Below, piece after piece: positions 18,410 to 27,950 of a stretch of DNA of 64,000 nt; position 1 is the first letter of the stretch; every line of letters starts with the position of its first letter. The notes under the pieces are model-generated. The model worked only from the letters and a program-made list of their open reading frames with translations. It was not told the DNA's origin and did no database searches. The position numbers and the translations under genes were made by a program. This DNA comes from Comamonas sp. BIGb0124 (lineage in GTDB: Bacteria; Pseudomonadota; Gammaproteobacteria; Burkholderiales; Burkholderiaceae_C), in NCBI RefSeq assembly GCF_003752175.1, contig NZ_RJVF01000008.1:744001-808000 (forward strand). Reading direction: 5' to 3'.

Positions 18410-21204
18410 GGCAACGCCATACTCAGTTTGAAGAACAGACTGAAGTTGCGTTCACTGCGTCCGTCGTAAGGGTGGGTGGAGACGAGGGCGCCGTAGCTGA
18501 AGGTCCGGCTCTGCCCCAGGTTCCATTCGTGCCCGTAACTCAGCGCGCCCGCCGGTTTGCTGTCGTAGCCGGACTGCCGGTAGCCGCCGACATCGATCTG
18601 CACCAGGTGGTTCATCTGCCGGTCGGCATCTCGCCACTGCAGGATGCGCAAGCTGTTGGCGAGGTTCAGCGAGCTGTCGTGCGACGGATTGAAGTAGGCC
18701 GCGTCGTCGGCGCTGTTGTGCCCGAAGCCCAGGTCCAGGCGCGTCGCGAACTGCCAGCGAGGCCGCTGGATCCAGCCCTCCTCCCAACCCAGCAGCCACG
18801 AGGTGCGGCGGTTGCTGTCGCTGAACCGTTGGAACTGGCCCGATGCGATGAAGCGGCGAGATTCGTGGACGGTGTAGCTCGCCCCCAGGGCGGCCTCGCG
18901 TGCACCGATGTTCGCCTCACGGGCACGCCACGGAATGTCGGTGCTGTTGCTGTCCACCCGTGCCGTGAAGTCCCATTGGTCGCTGGCTCTCAAGTCGAGC
19001 CGGCCGGCCCCGCCTGTGCGATACGGGTCGCGGGTGGCCTGGTGGACCTGAGCCTCGCCCCGCCAGCGGTCGACATCCCACACCAGGCCGATGCCCGTCC
19101 GGGCCAGCTGTTGCGACGACCCGTCGTCGAGGCTGCTGCGGGTGTAGCTCTGCTCGGCAAACACCCGCCAGGCATCCCGAGCCAGCGCGCTGCTCAGGCG
19201 GGCGCGCAGGCGGTAGTCCCGATCGGCGGTGACCGAGTTGCTGCCCGAGTTGCCACCGAAACCCGTTTCGCCCTCGACCTCGAGCTGAGCGGCCCGCGCC
19301 ACCCGATCGCGCCGCGCTGCGGCCTGGGTTCCATACTCGTCGGGCCAGTCCCTGATCATGCGATCGAGTTGCAGCCGGGCCGGTCCCCATTGATGCAACT
19401 CGCGATGGGTATCGGCCAGCGCGCCGATCAGCGCCAGATTGTCGGGCTGGTCGGTGCGAAAGGCCTGCAGGCGTTCCATCGAAGCCTCGGGCCGTTGCCG
19501 GGCCCGGCTGGTCTCGGCGGCACCGAGCTGAAACGATGCACTGCGGGGTGCCAGATCGGCAAGCTGCGTGACACGATCGTCCGCACGCGCGACCTGCCCC
19601 ATGTACAGCCAACTCATGGCCTGCAGATTCAGCAGTTCGCTGTAGTCCGGATTGGCCTGGCCGGCCGCCGGCCCCTGCCGGATGGTGGGCGAGGTGCTGG
19701 CCAGAAGCGTGTCGAGAAACGCCTGCGATTGCTCGAAAGCGCCCACATCGACATAGGCATACGTCAGGCTGTAATGCACCGACAGCAGACCCCGGTCCAT
19801 CCACTGACCCGCAGGACCGAGCGCCGCCTCGTAAAGTGGAATCGCCTTGAGCGGCTGACGAGACTGGCTGTAGCAGTCCCCGACCACCCGGCGTGCGGAG
19901 AGCGTCACGTCCCGCAGTGCAGGCGACCAGCTTTCGTAATGGCGCAGCACTCGCCTGCACTGGCCCGACTCCTCCATCGCGATGTACCAGTCGAAAACAA
20001 GGGCCTTCTGTACCTCGTACCAGGCCGGTGCCTGGGGACCGCGCAGTCCCTCCTGAAGCGCCGGGCTGGACAGTTGTTCCTCGAGATCGGCGACAACGGG
20101 GTCGATCAGTGCCTGACGCTGCGGGCCACGCTGCTCGCTTCGGGTGCTGAGATTCCAGCCCAATTCCTGCCCCGTCGCCTGCTGGCGCAGCCGCGCAAGC
20201 TCGAGCAAGCTGTAGCTGCCGGGCTGACTGGCCTCCAGCGCCTGGGCCTGCTGCCACGCCACGGAAGCACCGCCGGTGGTCGCGATCATCAACGAGGTCG
20301 TGCGCTGACCATACCGATGCTGCGGCTGCAATTGCAGCAAGGCGCTGTAGGCGCGAAGGGCGGGCGTCGGTTGCTGCCGGGCCTCGGCCAACAGGCCCTC
20401 GAGCTCGAGCAGCGCGGCCTGTTCCTGCGCGCCGGGGTCGATCAGATCCGAGCTGAGCCGGTCGAGCGCAGCCTCTGCCCGGTCCGTGTCGCCTTGGTCG
20501 TTGAGCCAGATCACTTCCTGAACCCGGGCTTGCCAATCGTCGCGGTCCCTGCGCAGCAACTCCTGCACCGCGTCGCCCTGCTTGTCGATACGCCGAGCCT
20601 GCCGCGCCAATCCGATCTGCACATAGAGTGCGTAGTCGTGCAACAGCTCGAGTGAAAGCGTGCTTTGGCTTTCGAGCGCGGCCTCCGGGGCAAAGGCCTG
20701 GGCCAGCCACACCAGACGATCGGAGACCAACCTCGAGATGACTGCGCCGGGCAGCGGCTCCGCCAACCAGACATCGACCTGCTCGATGGCGGCGATCGGC
20801 TCGAGCGTTCCCAACCTCACGCGTCGCACCAGCTCGTCATGCGATGCCTCGGAATACGGTGCGCTCTGCGCAGGGGTGGGTGGCGCCGTCGGTGCGTCCG
20901 AAGACACCGGTCCAAGCCCATCCGGCACGGCCTCGCTCGCGCTGATCTCCACCGTGCGAACCTCGGTCGCATCGGGCTCTGCCGCGGCAGCAGAAGTCGG
21001 CGTCGAGCCGGTATCCCCCGTGTTCAATTGCGCCCAGCCCGGCGTGCAGACCAGAACGCATGCCGAGAAGACGGCATAGCAGGCCGGGCGGAACCGTGGC
21101 GGGTTTTCACTCCGGCGAGTGGACGGATACGACAAAGGCTTGTGCTGAGGACACACCGCGCCATCAGCGATTTCCGTTGACCGACTTTTTGTACGACTAA
21201 TCAT
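18406..21204 (-). CDS. pgaA: PgaA, outer-membrane PNAG export porin
   Basis: 932 residues. After an N-terminal hydrophobic segment (ACYAVFSACVLVC...) there is a long periplasmic TPR superhelix (~100-560), which binds deacetylated polymer, then a C-terminal beta-barrel (~620-932) ending in an aromatic/hydrophobic strand FSLFFKLSMALP. It carries PNAG across the outer membrane. It is the first gene of the pgaABCD operon; about 1 kb of non-coding DNA lies upstream. The size is larger than E. coli PgaA (807 residues). Confidence 0.93.
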   Translation of the reverse strand: MISRTKSRSTEIADGAVCPQHKPLSYPSTRRSENPPRFRPACYAVFSACVLVCTPGWAQLNTGDTGSTPTSAAAAEPDATEVRTVEISASEAVPDGLGPVSSDAPTAPPTPAQSAPYSEASHDELVRRVRLGTLEPIAAIEQVDVWLAEPLPGAVISRLVSDRLVWLAQAFAPEAALESQSTLSLELLHDYALYVQIGLARQARRIDKQGDAVQELLRRDRDDWQARVQEVIWLNDQGDTDRAEAALDRLSSDLIDPGAQEQAALLELEGLLAEARQQPTPALRAYSALLQLQPQHRYGQRTTSLMIATTGGASVAWQQAQALEASQPGSYSLLELARLRQQATGQELGWNLSTRSEQRGPQRQALIDPVVADLEEQLSSPALQEGLRGPQAPAWYEVQKALVFDWYIAMEESGQCRRVLRHYESWSPALRDVTLSARRVVGDCYSQSRQPLKAIPLYEAALGPAGQWMDRGLLSVHYSLTYAYVDVGAFEQSQAFLDTLLASTSPTIRQGPAAGQANPDYSELLNLQAMSWLYMGQVARADDRVTQLADLAPRSASFQLGAAETSRARQRPEASMERLQAFRTDQPDNLALIGALADTHRELHQWGPARLQLDRMIRDWPDEYGTQAAARRDRVARAAQLEVEGETGFGGNSGSNSVTADRDYRLRARLSSALARDAWRVFAEQSYTRSSLDDGSSQQLARTGIGLVWDVDRWRGEAQVHQATRDPYRTGGAGRLDLRASDQWDFTARVDSNSTDIPWRAREANIGAREAALGASYTVHESRRFIASGQFQRFSDSNRRTSWLLGWEEGWIQRPRWQFATRLDLGFGHNSADDAAYFNPSHDSSLNLANSLRILQWRDADRQMNHLVQIDVGGYRQSGYDSKPAGALSYGHEWNLGQSRTFSYGALVSTHPYDGRSERNFSLFFKLSMALP

Positions 21205-22222
21205 CTGAGGGGCGAACGTAAGGCGTCATATAGACATAACCTCAGGAACACGCTGAATGGCGGCCCTGAGGAACGGGTGCCTTCAGTACGCCCGACTTTG
21301 TAGGGTCACGCAAACGCACACCTGTATCAAAACGCATCAAACATTCATTGGATTCTCACATCCAACCGCGACCTCAAGAATGTATTTCCGCTCACGGCAT
21401 CCTCGCTTCTTTTGGATGGCAGACCGTAGGATTCAATGAAAAGCGGTCATTGGCGCAGGCATCCGAATTTTCGCCAATTCGAGCAAATTCAAGAGCTTGC
21501 CCCGATTCGATGACTCAAGAAAACGTTTTTCACGCATTTTTTCCCGGCCATCGGCCGCGGTCGACACAGCGGCTCATCGCGAAGATGGGGCCGTATTCAA
21601 AGGCACAGAGACCACTGGAAAGACAGACCTCAATCACTTCTTCGAAAAACTTCGATACATTTTGAAATGTACTTTGATAAAAATTCGTTACTTCTAGAGT
21701 ATCAAGTCTAAAAGAAGAATGATCACCTGTTTGTTTCAGGAGTAGTGCTTGCCAAATTCCCCTTTTCGACAGCTGTTCCATCACGCAGTCGATCAAACCA
21801 AGGCAAGGCCCCCCCTTTAGACCCACCCGCAAAAAAGGCGTCGACTCAGCGGTTCTTCGGGTATTTTTGGCGACCGAGACATCGGCCTGTGCATCATCGG
21901 CTCGGCGGCATCGCGCGGCGCAGGATCGGGACCTCGGCGCAGCCGGGCCGACAGGCGCGTGTTCCCGGTGGCTCACAGCGGGGCTACGGGAAGATGGGGG
22001 CGTGGCGGGGTAACGAACGACAGCGGGCGCTCTGCCGGGTGGCTCGGGCCCTGGAGCAGCCCGGCTCGAGGGCGGGAGCGCCCCTGGCGCAGCAAGCCGC
22101 AAATTGCCGGCAAGCCAGTGGATCGACAGAACACGGCGCAGCGATACAGGCACGGTGCCCGGCATGCGGTGCTGCGAAACCGAAGCCGGACATCGGGGGG
22201 ACCGACCCTGGGACGGGAATCG
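21205..22222. promoter_or_regulatory. 1-kb leader/promoter region upstream of pgaABCD
   Basis: No supportable gene. It includes an AT-rich stretch (~21630-21740, TTTGAAATGTACTTTGATAA and similar). A long leader is typical of pga operons, where CsrA and other regulators act on the message; no specific CsrA sites could be assigned with confidence. Confidence 0.4.
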
Positions 22223-22429
22223 CTACCTGACGGTCCGGTCGAACAAAGCGGTACTTTCCGTGCGTACCCTTTTGATGTCACGTTCTTCGGCGGCGGTCAG
22301 CAGCATCAACTGTCCCGTCAACCGGTGTTGATAGAGGTGACGGCTTCTGTAGAGCAACCTCAACCATAACGGCCTGCGGACGCGATACAGGTGAATCGCA
22401 TCTGATTGTCCAGCACCCAGTTGGACCAT
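22223..22429 (-). CDS. Small orphan protein, family B copy 2
   Basis: 68 residues: MVQLGAGQSD..., core RPLWLRLLYRSR-x-LYQHRLTGQL at about 18-40, then LLTAAEE. Closest to the copy at 6155. It lies 170 bases downstream of a family A gene in the same direction, the same A-then-B order as at 37184/37549. The ribosome site (AGAGGGCGCC) is fair. Upstream it has the string AGGTATTGAG, also found before the neighbouring A gene. Function unknown. Confidence 0.65.
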   Translation of the reverse strand: MVQLGAGQSDAIHLYRVRRPLWLRLLYRSRHLYQHRLTGQLMLLTAAEERDIKRVRTESTALFDRTVR

Positions 22430-22602
22430 GGCGCCCTCTTTTCTTCAAAAATGATTCAACTCAGTTTATGTTTTCACCCTAGCCGTCTCAATACCTAGAA
22501 GTAGGTAGTATTTATCCCTTTCTCGAAGGAAAACCCTGAAAACCATCGACTTCAGGCCATGCGCCGGTCGAGCCCAGCCATCCAGGCAGGCCCATGGCCC
22601 GG

Positions 22603-22854
22603 TCATCGGCCAAAGATCAGTCTCAACGTCCACGGCGCTTGGGCTGGCAATGTCTGGCTGGACAGGGTCTGCGATGATTCTCGGGTTTCGACCCCATGGC
22701 GGCCTCGGCCATCGGGCGGGAAAGCCGAATCGGTCACCCCCTCCCGATTTTTTCTCGACCTATCGGCGACCTCCAGCCATCGCATGCAGCTCGCTGGATA
22801 GCCGTATCTATTGGCACGCTCCGTGACCAGCCAACGAATGCAAATCGGGTTCAT
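22603..22854 (-). CDS. Small orphan protein, family A copy 2
   Basis: 83 residues starting MNPICIRWLVTERANRYG; AAGGAG five bases before the ATG decides the start. It aligns with the copy at 36300 over about 58 residues (the IRW strand, YG-x-P, RW, R-S-x-x-N, then GRH in place of GSHW), but its C-terminal half has diverged and lacks the A-C-E-I-H-G motif. It shares a ~45-bp upstream element with the 36300 copy. Possibly a decaying or specialised member. Confidence 0.55.
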   Translation of the reverse strand: MNPICIRWLVTERANRYGYPASCMRWLEVADRSRKNREGVTDSAFPPDGRGRHGVETRESSQTLSSQTLPAQAPWTLRLIFGR

Positions 22855-23237
22855 GGCAGCTCCTTGGAAAGACGACGATCTTAGATGCACGCCCTTTCAT
22901 TTCGCGTTTGAAAAGATATTTGTCACAACCCTTGCAAATGCTCAATACCTCATTGTGAGTACCTATACTTCGCGGCGGCTCTCCGAGCCTGGCCATTCGG
23001 ACGGGGTCAGGCAACGTCAAATAGCGTGCCTTTACCCAAAACAGGCCAAAGCGATCAGGCAAAAAATAGGGTCTCGAGCGCCTTGCAAGATGGCTGGGGT
23101 TTTCCCTGTCAGAAAGGGGAGTGCCCCAGATGTGGGGAAACCTCTACCCTTACACTACGTTTTGGAGGACATCCAAACCCGCCAATCAGCGTAAGCTGGA
23201 ACCATCAGCGATAAACGACAAGCAAAGGAGATCTACC
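22855..23237. promoter_or_regulatory. Divergent region between family A copy 2 and a small membrane gene
   Basis: About 380 bases. It contains the family-A element at 22921-22965 (minus side), and on the plus side the small gene's promoter, for which TTACACT near 23150 is a possible -10. No other gene seen. Confidence 0.45.
22921..22940 (-). promoter_or_regulatory. Conserved family-A upstream element, copy 1
   Basis: TGTCACAACCCTTGCAAATG on the plus strand, 67 bases from the family A copy 2 start. It differs at one position from the copy at 36613, which lies 62 bases from its own start. Similarity continues for another ~25 bases (TACCT...GTAC). Probable promoter or operator. Confidence 0.6.
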
Positions 23238-23471
23238 ATGTGGATGTACATAATCGGCGGCGTCATCTTGTTCGAGATCCTTGGCGGCCTCTTCTTCTAC
23301 AGCCTGATTTCCGTCAGTCACAAGGCCGACCAGCAATTGGGCGCCATTCGGCGCAGCCGGATCATGAAGCGCAAGGCCACACGGTTCGTTCGAAAGCATC
23401 TTGCCACGCGCAAGCCAATACGCGGCGACGCACCCCAGGTGCCGATGGGCAATACTCACCCATCCTGGTAA
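23238..23471 (+). CDS. Small single-helix membrane protein
   Basis: 77 residues: MWMYIIGGVILFEILGGLFFYSLISVSH forms one N-terminal membrane segment, followed by a strongly basic cytoplasmic tail (RRSRIMKRKATRFVRKHLATRKP). AAAGGAGA lies seven bases before the ATG and a terminator follows, so it is an independent unit. No family recognised; it resembles other small stress-type membrane proteins in this region. Confidence 0.65.
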   Translation: MWMYIIGGVILFEILGGLFFYSLISVSHKADQQLGAIRRSRIMKRKATRFVRKHLATRKPIRGDAPQVPMGNTHPSW

Positions 23472-23537
23472 TTTATCGATCACACGCAGGGCGTTTCGGG
23501 GTCGCGGCTCCTGCTCGCAAAATCCGCCCGATCACAG

Positions 23538-23582
23538 CACCCCGGAGCGAGGATAAACATCCCGTTCTGGGGTGTTTGTTTT
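23538..23582 (+). terminator. Intrinsic terminator after the small membrane gene
   Basis: CACCCC...GGGGTG outer stem with inner GGAT-AAAC-ATCC, followed by TTTGTTTT on the plus strand. Confidence 0.7.
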
Positions 23583-23762
23583 GGCGCAGCGAGGTGACCC
23601 GGTCAGAGTGGAATGTCGGAGGCATTCACCCCAAGCCCTGCCTCATGTTTTTCGGCTGATGGCTGGCGGAATTTCCGCGCTAATTCATAAGTAATAAAAA
23701 TAACACGAAACCGAAACATGAACCTGGGTCACCCCGCTCTCCCGAGCCTGACGACAGGCCGT

Positions 23763-25112
23763 TCAGACGAGGCAAGCGCCCTGTTCACGCAGCCGCTGCT
23801 GCAGGCTTCCGACAGCGACGCTGCGCACATCCACGGGCGTTCCGCAGGGCGTCCCCTGCACCGCCAAGGCCGCAGCGAGGCCGCTGGCATGGCCAACCGC
23901 CATCGAGATCGTCATGACCCGGATCGCCGCCAGCGCCGCATGGGTGGCCGAGATACCCCGGCCCGCGACCAGCGTGTTGTCCAACGACTCGGGCACGATG
24001 CTGCGGTAGGGTATCTGGTAGAAATGGTCGTCTCCCAAAGCCTCGTAGACCAGACCGCTGCCCTGCGCGGCGTGGATGTCGATGGGATAGGCGCCGAGGG
24101 CAATGTGATCGTCGAAGTGTTGCGGCGCCAGCAGCTCCGGCGCGGTCAACACGTGATCGCCGGCCACCCGGCGGGTCTCCCGGATGCCGACCTGCGTCGC
24201 GAACGCGCGCAGGCGGCCATCGGCGCAGCCCGGCACGTGCTGACGCAGGAACTCGGCTGCGCGCCAGGCCTGCTGTCGGCCTTCCATCTCGGCCTGCCCC
24301 AGCGCCAGTGCGTCGGTGGCGTCGAGTGCCAGACGGCTGATGTTGAACCAGCCGTCGTTCGAATCCGGATCCCGGCTGGCATGCAACGCGGCGCGGGCCA
24401 GCGCACCCGAGGCATAACCCTGCTGCGACAGGGCCTGCATCTGCGCCAGCGGCATGGCCGAGAACTGCGCGAAATCGATGGGCCCGAAGCGGAACATCAT
24501 GGTGGCAGGCTGCAGGCTGTCCTGCTCGTCCAGCTCGAGGAAACGGGCGCCGGCGCGATGCAGCGCGTCGATGTCTCCCGAAGTGTCGATGAGCACCCGC
24601 GGCTCGATCTGCATCACGCCGCTCTTGGTCAGCACAAACACCGCCTGCACCTGGCGGCCCGCACGGCGCACGTCCAGCATCTGCGCATGCAGCAACGGCT
24701 GCACGCCGGCCTCGCGGACCATGTCGTCGAGCACGAGTTTGAGCAATTCGGGGGCGTAGGGCACGCGATCCATGTGATGCCCGGTCGACATCACGAACGA
24801 CTCGTGAGGGGCCGCGCCGCCATAGGCAGCCAGCCGTGCGACCACTTCGTCGGCCAGGCCGCCGACCACCTTGCGCCCACTGGCCGTGGTCCAGCTGTTG
24901 AACTGCGCGACCGCTCCCGCCGTGGCATTGCCACCCAGAAAGCCATACCGCTCGACGAGCAACACCGAAGCCCCTGCACGCGCAGCAGCCACCGCGGCCA
25001 CCGTGCCTGCCACACCGCCGCCGCATACCAGCACGTCGATGGGGAGGATCTGTTTCACGGCTACCTGGGTGCCGGCACGCAAGGCGTCAGGAGAAGAAGT
25101 CAAAGTGGACAT
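23763..25112 (-). CDS. FAD-dependent oxidoreductase
   Basis: 449 residues. A Rossmann FAD-binding start DVLVCGGGVAGTVAAVAAARAG at ~26-47 with an acidic end (LLVER), then GFLGGNAT, typical of the FAD_oxidored (PF12831) group. The C-terminal AGRGISATHAAL...MTISMAVGHASG closes the FAD site. Substrate is unknown; relatives act on organic acids or unusual carbon sources. It is followed upstream on the same strand by a Bug-type substrate-binding protein gene, 62 bases apart, suggesting that the pair takes up and oxidises one compound. Confidence 0.85.
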   Translation of the reverse strand: MSTLTSSPDALRAGTQVAVKQILPIDVLVCGGGVAGTVAAVAAARAGASVLLVERYGFLGGNATAGAVAQFNSWTTASGRKVVGGLADEVVARLAAYGGAAPHESFVMSTGHHMDRVPYAPELLKLVLDDMVREAGVQPLLHAQMLDVRRAGRQVQAVFVLTKSGVMQIEPRVLIDTSGDIDALHRAGARFLELDEQDSLQPATMMFRFGPIDFAQFSAMPLAQMQALSQQGYASGALARAALHASRDPDSNDGWFNISRLALDATDALALGQAEMEGRQQAWRAAEFLRQHVPGCADGRLRAFATQVGIRETRRVAGDHVLTAPELLAPQHFDDHIALGAYPIDIHAAQGSGLVYEALGDDHFYQIPYRSIVPESLDNTLVAGRGISATHAALAAIRVMTISMAVGHASGLAAALAVQGTPCGTPVDVRSVAVGSLQQRLREQGACLV

Positions 25113-25174
25113 GGCGATCGGGAGAAGACAAACGGATCAGGGGCGAGAGTCGGCGAAATCACGGCCGTCAGGCG

Positions 25175-26191
25175 TCAGGCATTCGCCTGGATGTTGCGGG
25201 TCTTGATGACCTCTTGCCAGCGCGCGGTTTCCTGGGCCAGCAGTTCGCGGGTCTGGCCGCGGCCCTGCACATAGGGCGTCACACCGAAGGTCGTGAAGCG
25301 CGACTTGACGTGCTCGGAGGCCAGGCACTGCGCCAGCGATTTCTCCAGGCGGCCCAGTTCGGCTTCGGATAGGCCCTTGGGCGCCATCAGCGCGGCCCAG
25401 CCACGCACCTCGAGCTCGGGGTGGCCCAGCGCCGACAGAGTGGGCACGTCGGGCAGTTCGGCCACCCGTTGCGGCGACGACACCGCCAACGCACGCAGGC
25501 GCTGCGAGCGGATGTGAGGCAGCACGCTCGGCAGATTGAGGAAACCCATCGACACCAGCCCAGACATCAGATCGGGCATCAACGCGCTTTCGCCGCGGTA
25601 AGGCACGCTGATCAGCGACACCGAGGTCTGCAGCGCAAACAGCTCGGCCGTCAGGTGGGCCAGCGTGCCGTTGCCGCTGTTGCCCGCGCTCAGTTCGCCG
25701 GGCTTGGCCTTGGCCTGCGCGATCAGCTGCTGCAGGCTCGTGATGCTCGACGAGGCCGGCACCACCAGCACCAGCGGCTGCGAAGACACCATGCCGATCG
25801 GGTCGAGATCCCGCGCCACATCGTAGTTGTAGGCATTGAGCAGCGGCCCGATCACCATGCTGTTGCTGCCCATCAGCAGCGTATGCTGGTCCTTGGCCTG
25901 CACAGCCGCCATCACGCCGATCGAGCCGCCGGCACCTGGCCGGTTGTCGACGATGATGGACTGGCCCAGATCGGGCGACATGACTTCGCCCAGAACACGG
26001 GCCGAACCGTCGGCACCGCCACCCGGCGCAAACGGCACGATGATGCGAACCGGCTTGCTGGGCCACGCCTGCGCGGCGTAAGCCGGCAGGCCGCCCAGGC
26101 CCGCAGCCCCGGCAAAGCCCGAGGCCAGCAGGCCCAGCGCCCGGCGGCGCGAAATCGAAACGGCAGGCGATGCTGCAGCGGCGTCATGCAT
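25175..26191 (-). CDS. Bug-family (tripartite tricarboxylate transporter) substrate-binding protein
   Basis: 338 residues. A twin-arginine-like SRRRALGLLASGFAGAAGLGGLPAYA signal precedes the family start W-P-S-K-P-V-R-I-I-V-P-F-A-P-G-G; also seen are the IIVDNRPGAGGSIG loop and the YRG-x-x-x-x-x-x-DL-x-x-G motif. It binds a small carboxylate in the periplasm. GGAG before the ATG at 26191 decides the start. The membrane parts (TctA/B) are not adjacent, as is usual for Bug proteins in Burkholderiales. Divergent from a LysR regulator. Confidence 0.9.
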   Translation of the reverse strand: MHDAAAASPAVSISRRRALGLLASGFAGAAGLGGLPAYAAQAWPSKPVRIIVPFAPGGGADGSARVLGEVMSPDLGQSIIVDNRPGAGGSIGVMAAVQAKDQHTLLMGSNSMVIGPLLNAYNYDVARDLDPIGMVSSQPLVLVVPASSSITSLQQLIAQAKAKPGELSAGNSGNGTLAHLTAELFALQTSVSLISVPYRGESALMPDLMSGLVSMGFLNLPSVLPHIRSQRLRALAVSSPQRVAELPDVPTLSALGHPELEVRGWAALMAPKGLSEAELGRLEKSLAQCLASEHVKSRFTTFGVTPYVQGRGQTRELLAQETARWQEVIKTRNIQANA

Positions 26192-26229
26192 GTTGTCTAC
26201 TCCACGGTCTGTTGTGTTTGTCGTCCGAT

Positions 26230-26254
26230 GATAGGCAGCCTTCCCATGCCTATC
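26230..26254. promoter_or_regulatory. LysR-type dyad GATAGGCA-N9-TGCCTATC
   Basis: Perfect 8-bp inverted arms between the divergent Bug and LysR genes. It is likely the recognition site of the adjacent LysR protein. Confidence 0.6.
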
Positions 26255-26275
26255 CAATACATTGATGGCCGCACC

Positions 26276-26294
26276 CTATACCTTGACGTTATAG
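26276..26294. promoter_or_regulatory. Second LysR-type dyad CTATA-N9-TATAG
   Basis: A second interrupted palindrome 44 bases before the LysR start. It has the same nine-base spacer as the first, as expected for activation and repression half-sites. Confidence 0.5.
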
Positions 26295-26337
26295 TGAAGA
26301 CGCCCTGCTTTCGCACGGTCTACGGCAGCCCCATCCC

Positions 26338-27246
26338 ATGAATCTCAGGCAAATCGAAGTCTTCCAGGCCGTCATGCAGACCGGCTCCACCGTCGAGGCG
26401 GCCCGGCTGCTGCACGTCTCGCAGCCCGGCATCAGCCGCATGCTGGCCCACATCGAACTGCAGTTGGGCCTGACGCTGTTCGAACGGCGCAAGGGCAAGC
26501 TGCTGCCGACGCCGCAGGCCGATGCCCTCTATGCCGAGGTGAGGCAGGTGTACCGGGGGGTGCAGCGCATCGACGACTGCGTGCGCGCGCTCAAGCACGG
26601 CGGCCACCAGACCTTGCGTGTGCTCTGCAGCCCCAGCACCGGGCTGGCCCTGGTGCCCGCCGCCCTGGCCGCGCTGAGCCGGCGCCAGCCCGAGGCGCGG
26701 TTTCAGATCGAAACCCTGCCCGCCCGGGAAATCGAGACCCGCCTCGTCAACCGCGAAGCCGACCTGGCCATCTCGACCGTGCCCATCGAACACCCGGTGC
26801 TGCAGCGCACGCCGCTGGGCCACTGGACACTCGCCTGCATCTTCCCCGCCGGCCACGTGCTGGCCGGCCTCGCGCAGGTCACGGCCACACAATTGCTGCA
26901 ACACCGCCTCATCACCTTCGGTGCACAGACGCCGCAGGCCCGTTTTGTCGAGCAGTGCAGCCAGGCTGCGGGCCTGCCCGTGCAATCGGCAATCGAGGTC
27001 CGTTCGGGTCTCATGGCCTGCGCGCTCGCGGCCCAGGGCGCCGGCGTGGCCGTCGTCGACGACTTCACGGCCCGTGCCTTCAGCCACCAGGGATTGGAGC
27101 ATCGGCCCATCGACAGCGCACCGCGCCTGCAGGTCGAACTCGTCGTCAACCTGCAGTTCGCCGCCTCGCCGCTGGTGGGTCAATTGGTGGAGGGCGTCAG
27201 GCAAGCCCTGCAGCGCTGCGATGCCGGGCCGCCTCAACCGGCATGA
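26338..27246 (+). CDS. LysR family transcriptional regulator
   Basis: 302 residues. An N-terminal winged helix-turn-helix (MNLRQIEVFQAVMQTGSTVEAARLLHVSQPGISRMLAHIE) is followed by a LysR effector-binding domain (~90-290; STGLALVPAALAAL and so on). It is divergent from the Bug binding-protein gene and its oxidoreductase, with two dyads between, so it most likely senses that substrate and controls the pair. Related in style to regulators of nopaline/octopine-type or glutathione-like catabolism, but no specific match is claimed. Confidence 0.92.
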   Translation: MNLRQIEVFQAVMQTGSTVEAARLLHVSQPGISRMLAHIELQLGLTLFERRKGKLLPTPQADALYAEVRQVYRGVQRIDDCVRALKHGGHQTLRVLCSPSTGLALVPAALAALSRRQPEARFQIETLPAREIETRLVNREADLAISTVPIEHPVLQRTPLGHWTLACIFPAGHVLAGLAQVTATQLLQHRLITFGAQTPQARFVEQCSQAAGLPVQSAIEVRSGLMACALAAQGAGVAVVDDFTARAFSHQGLEHRPIDSAPRLQVELVVNLQFAASPLVGQLVEGVRQALQRCDAGPPQPA

Positions 27247-27258
27247 GGCGATGAAACC

Positions 27259-27933
27259 TCAGTTCGCGCCCGCGGCGGGCTTCCGTCGACGAACCGGCCG
27301 TGCGCCCAGCGACCTCTCACGCGTCTCACGCGTCTTGCGAGCCTTGCGGATCGGCTCGACGGGAACCAGCCAACTGCGAATCCCGTCGTCCACCCGCTCG
27401 GCTTGCGCTTCCCAGCCCTGCTTGCGCAGGAAGTCCACATACTCGGCCAGCACCTGCCGGTAGCCCGTGGCCTCGCCAGCAGACAGGTCCGCCAGGGGCT
27501 CGGCCAACGGATCCGCAACCGCATCGATCTGGACCAGCAGCTTGTGCAGCGTCGCCACCCGCTGCTCCTTGCCGCCTGACTCTTCCATGGCGTACATCAG
27601 GCTCAGCACCATCGGAATGCTCATCGTGGACGGAACAGACACCGGCATGGGCTCGCATACGGCAACGGATCGATCATGCCGGAGCGCCTCGATCAGGGCC
27701 TGGCAGCACCGTTGTTCTGCATCCTCGTCATTGGCCGGTGCGGGCACCAGTTCGCCGATCACCTCCAGCAAGACCGGGGTATCGAACACCGGGTTTTCTG
27801 CGGCGGCCCAGCGTAAAGCCGCGACGGTCGTTCGCAGGCGATCCAGTTGCTCTTCGCGTTCGCCGAGCAGGCTGGCGAACACCGATGCGCCCCTCATGGC
27901 TGCGGCGTGGAGCGGGTCTTGTTGTTGCTGCAT
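27259..27933 (-). CDS. Hypothetical helical protein
   Basis: 224 residues, starting MQQQQDPLHAAAMRG; GGAAGGAG before this ATG decides the start over upstream ones. The predicted fold is mostly helical, with a basic end (RKARKTRETRERSLGARPVRRRKP). It lacks signal or membrane segments. Convergent with the LysR gene, and 17 bases downstream of the small gene at 27951, so probably co-transcribed. No family recognised. Confidence 0.6.
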   Translation of the reverse strand: MQQQQDPLHAAAMRGASVFASLLGEREEQLDRLRTTVAALRWAAAENPVFDTPVLLEVIGELVPAPANDEDAEQRCCQALIEALRHDRSVAVCEPMPVSVPSTMSIPMVLSLMYAMEESGGKEQRVATLHKLLVQIDAVADPLAEPLADLSAGEATGYRQVLAEYVDFLRKQGWEAQAERVDDGIRSWLVPVEPIRKARKTRETRERSLGARPVRRRKPAAGAN

Positions 27934-27950
27934 GGTTGGGCTCCTTCCGT

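Noticed and set aside
21530-22165. Minus-strand frame of about 210 codons upstream of pgaA
   Set aside because: It runs across an AT-rich/GC-rich boundary with no ribosome site, and its first half is Pro/Arg/Ala shadow-like. Left as non-coding.
22808-23062. Short frames reading S-I-C-K-G-C-D and T-I-C-K-G-C-D upstream of two family A genes
   Set aside because: The peptide likeness comes from the conserved DNA element at 22921/36613. No start codon and ribosome site common to both, so a leader peptide is not supported.
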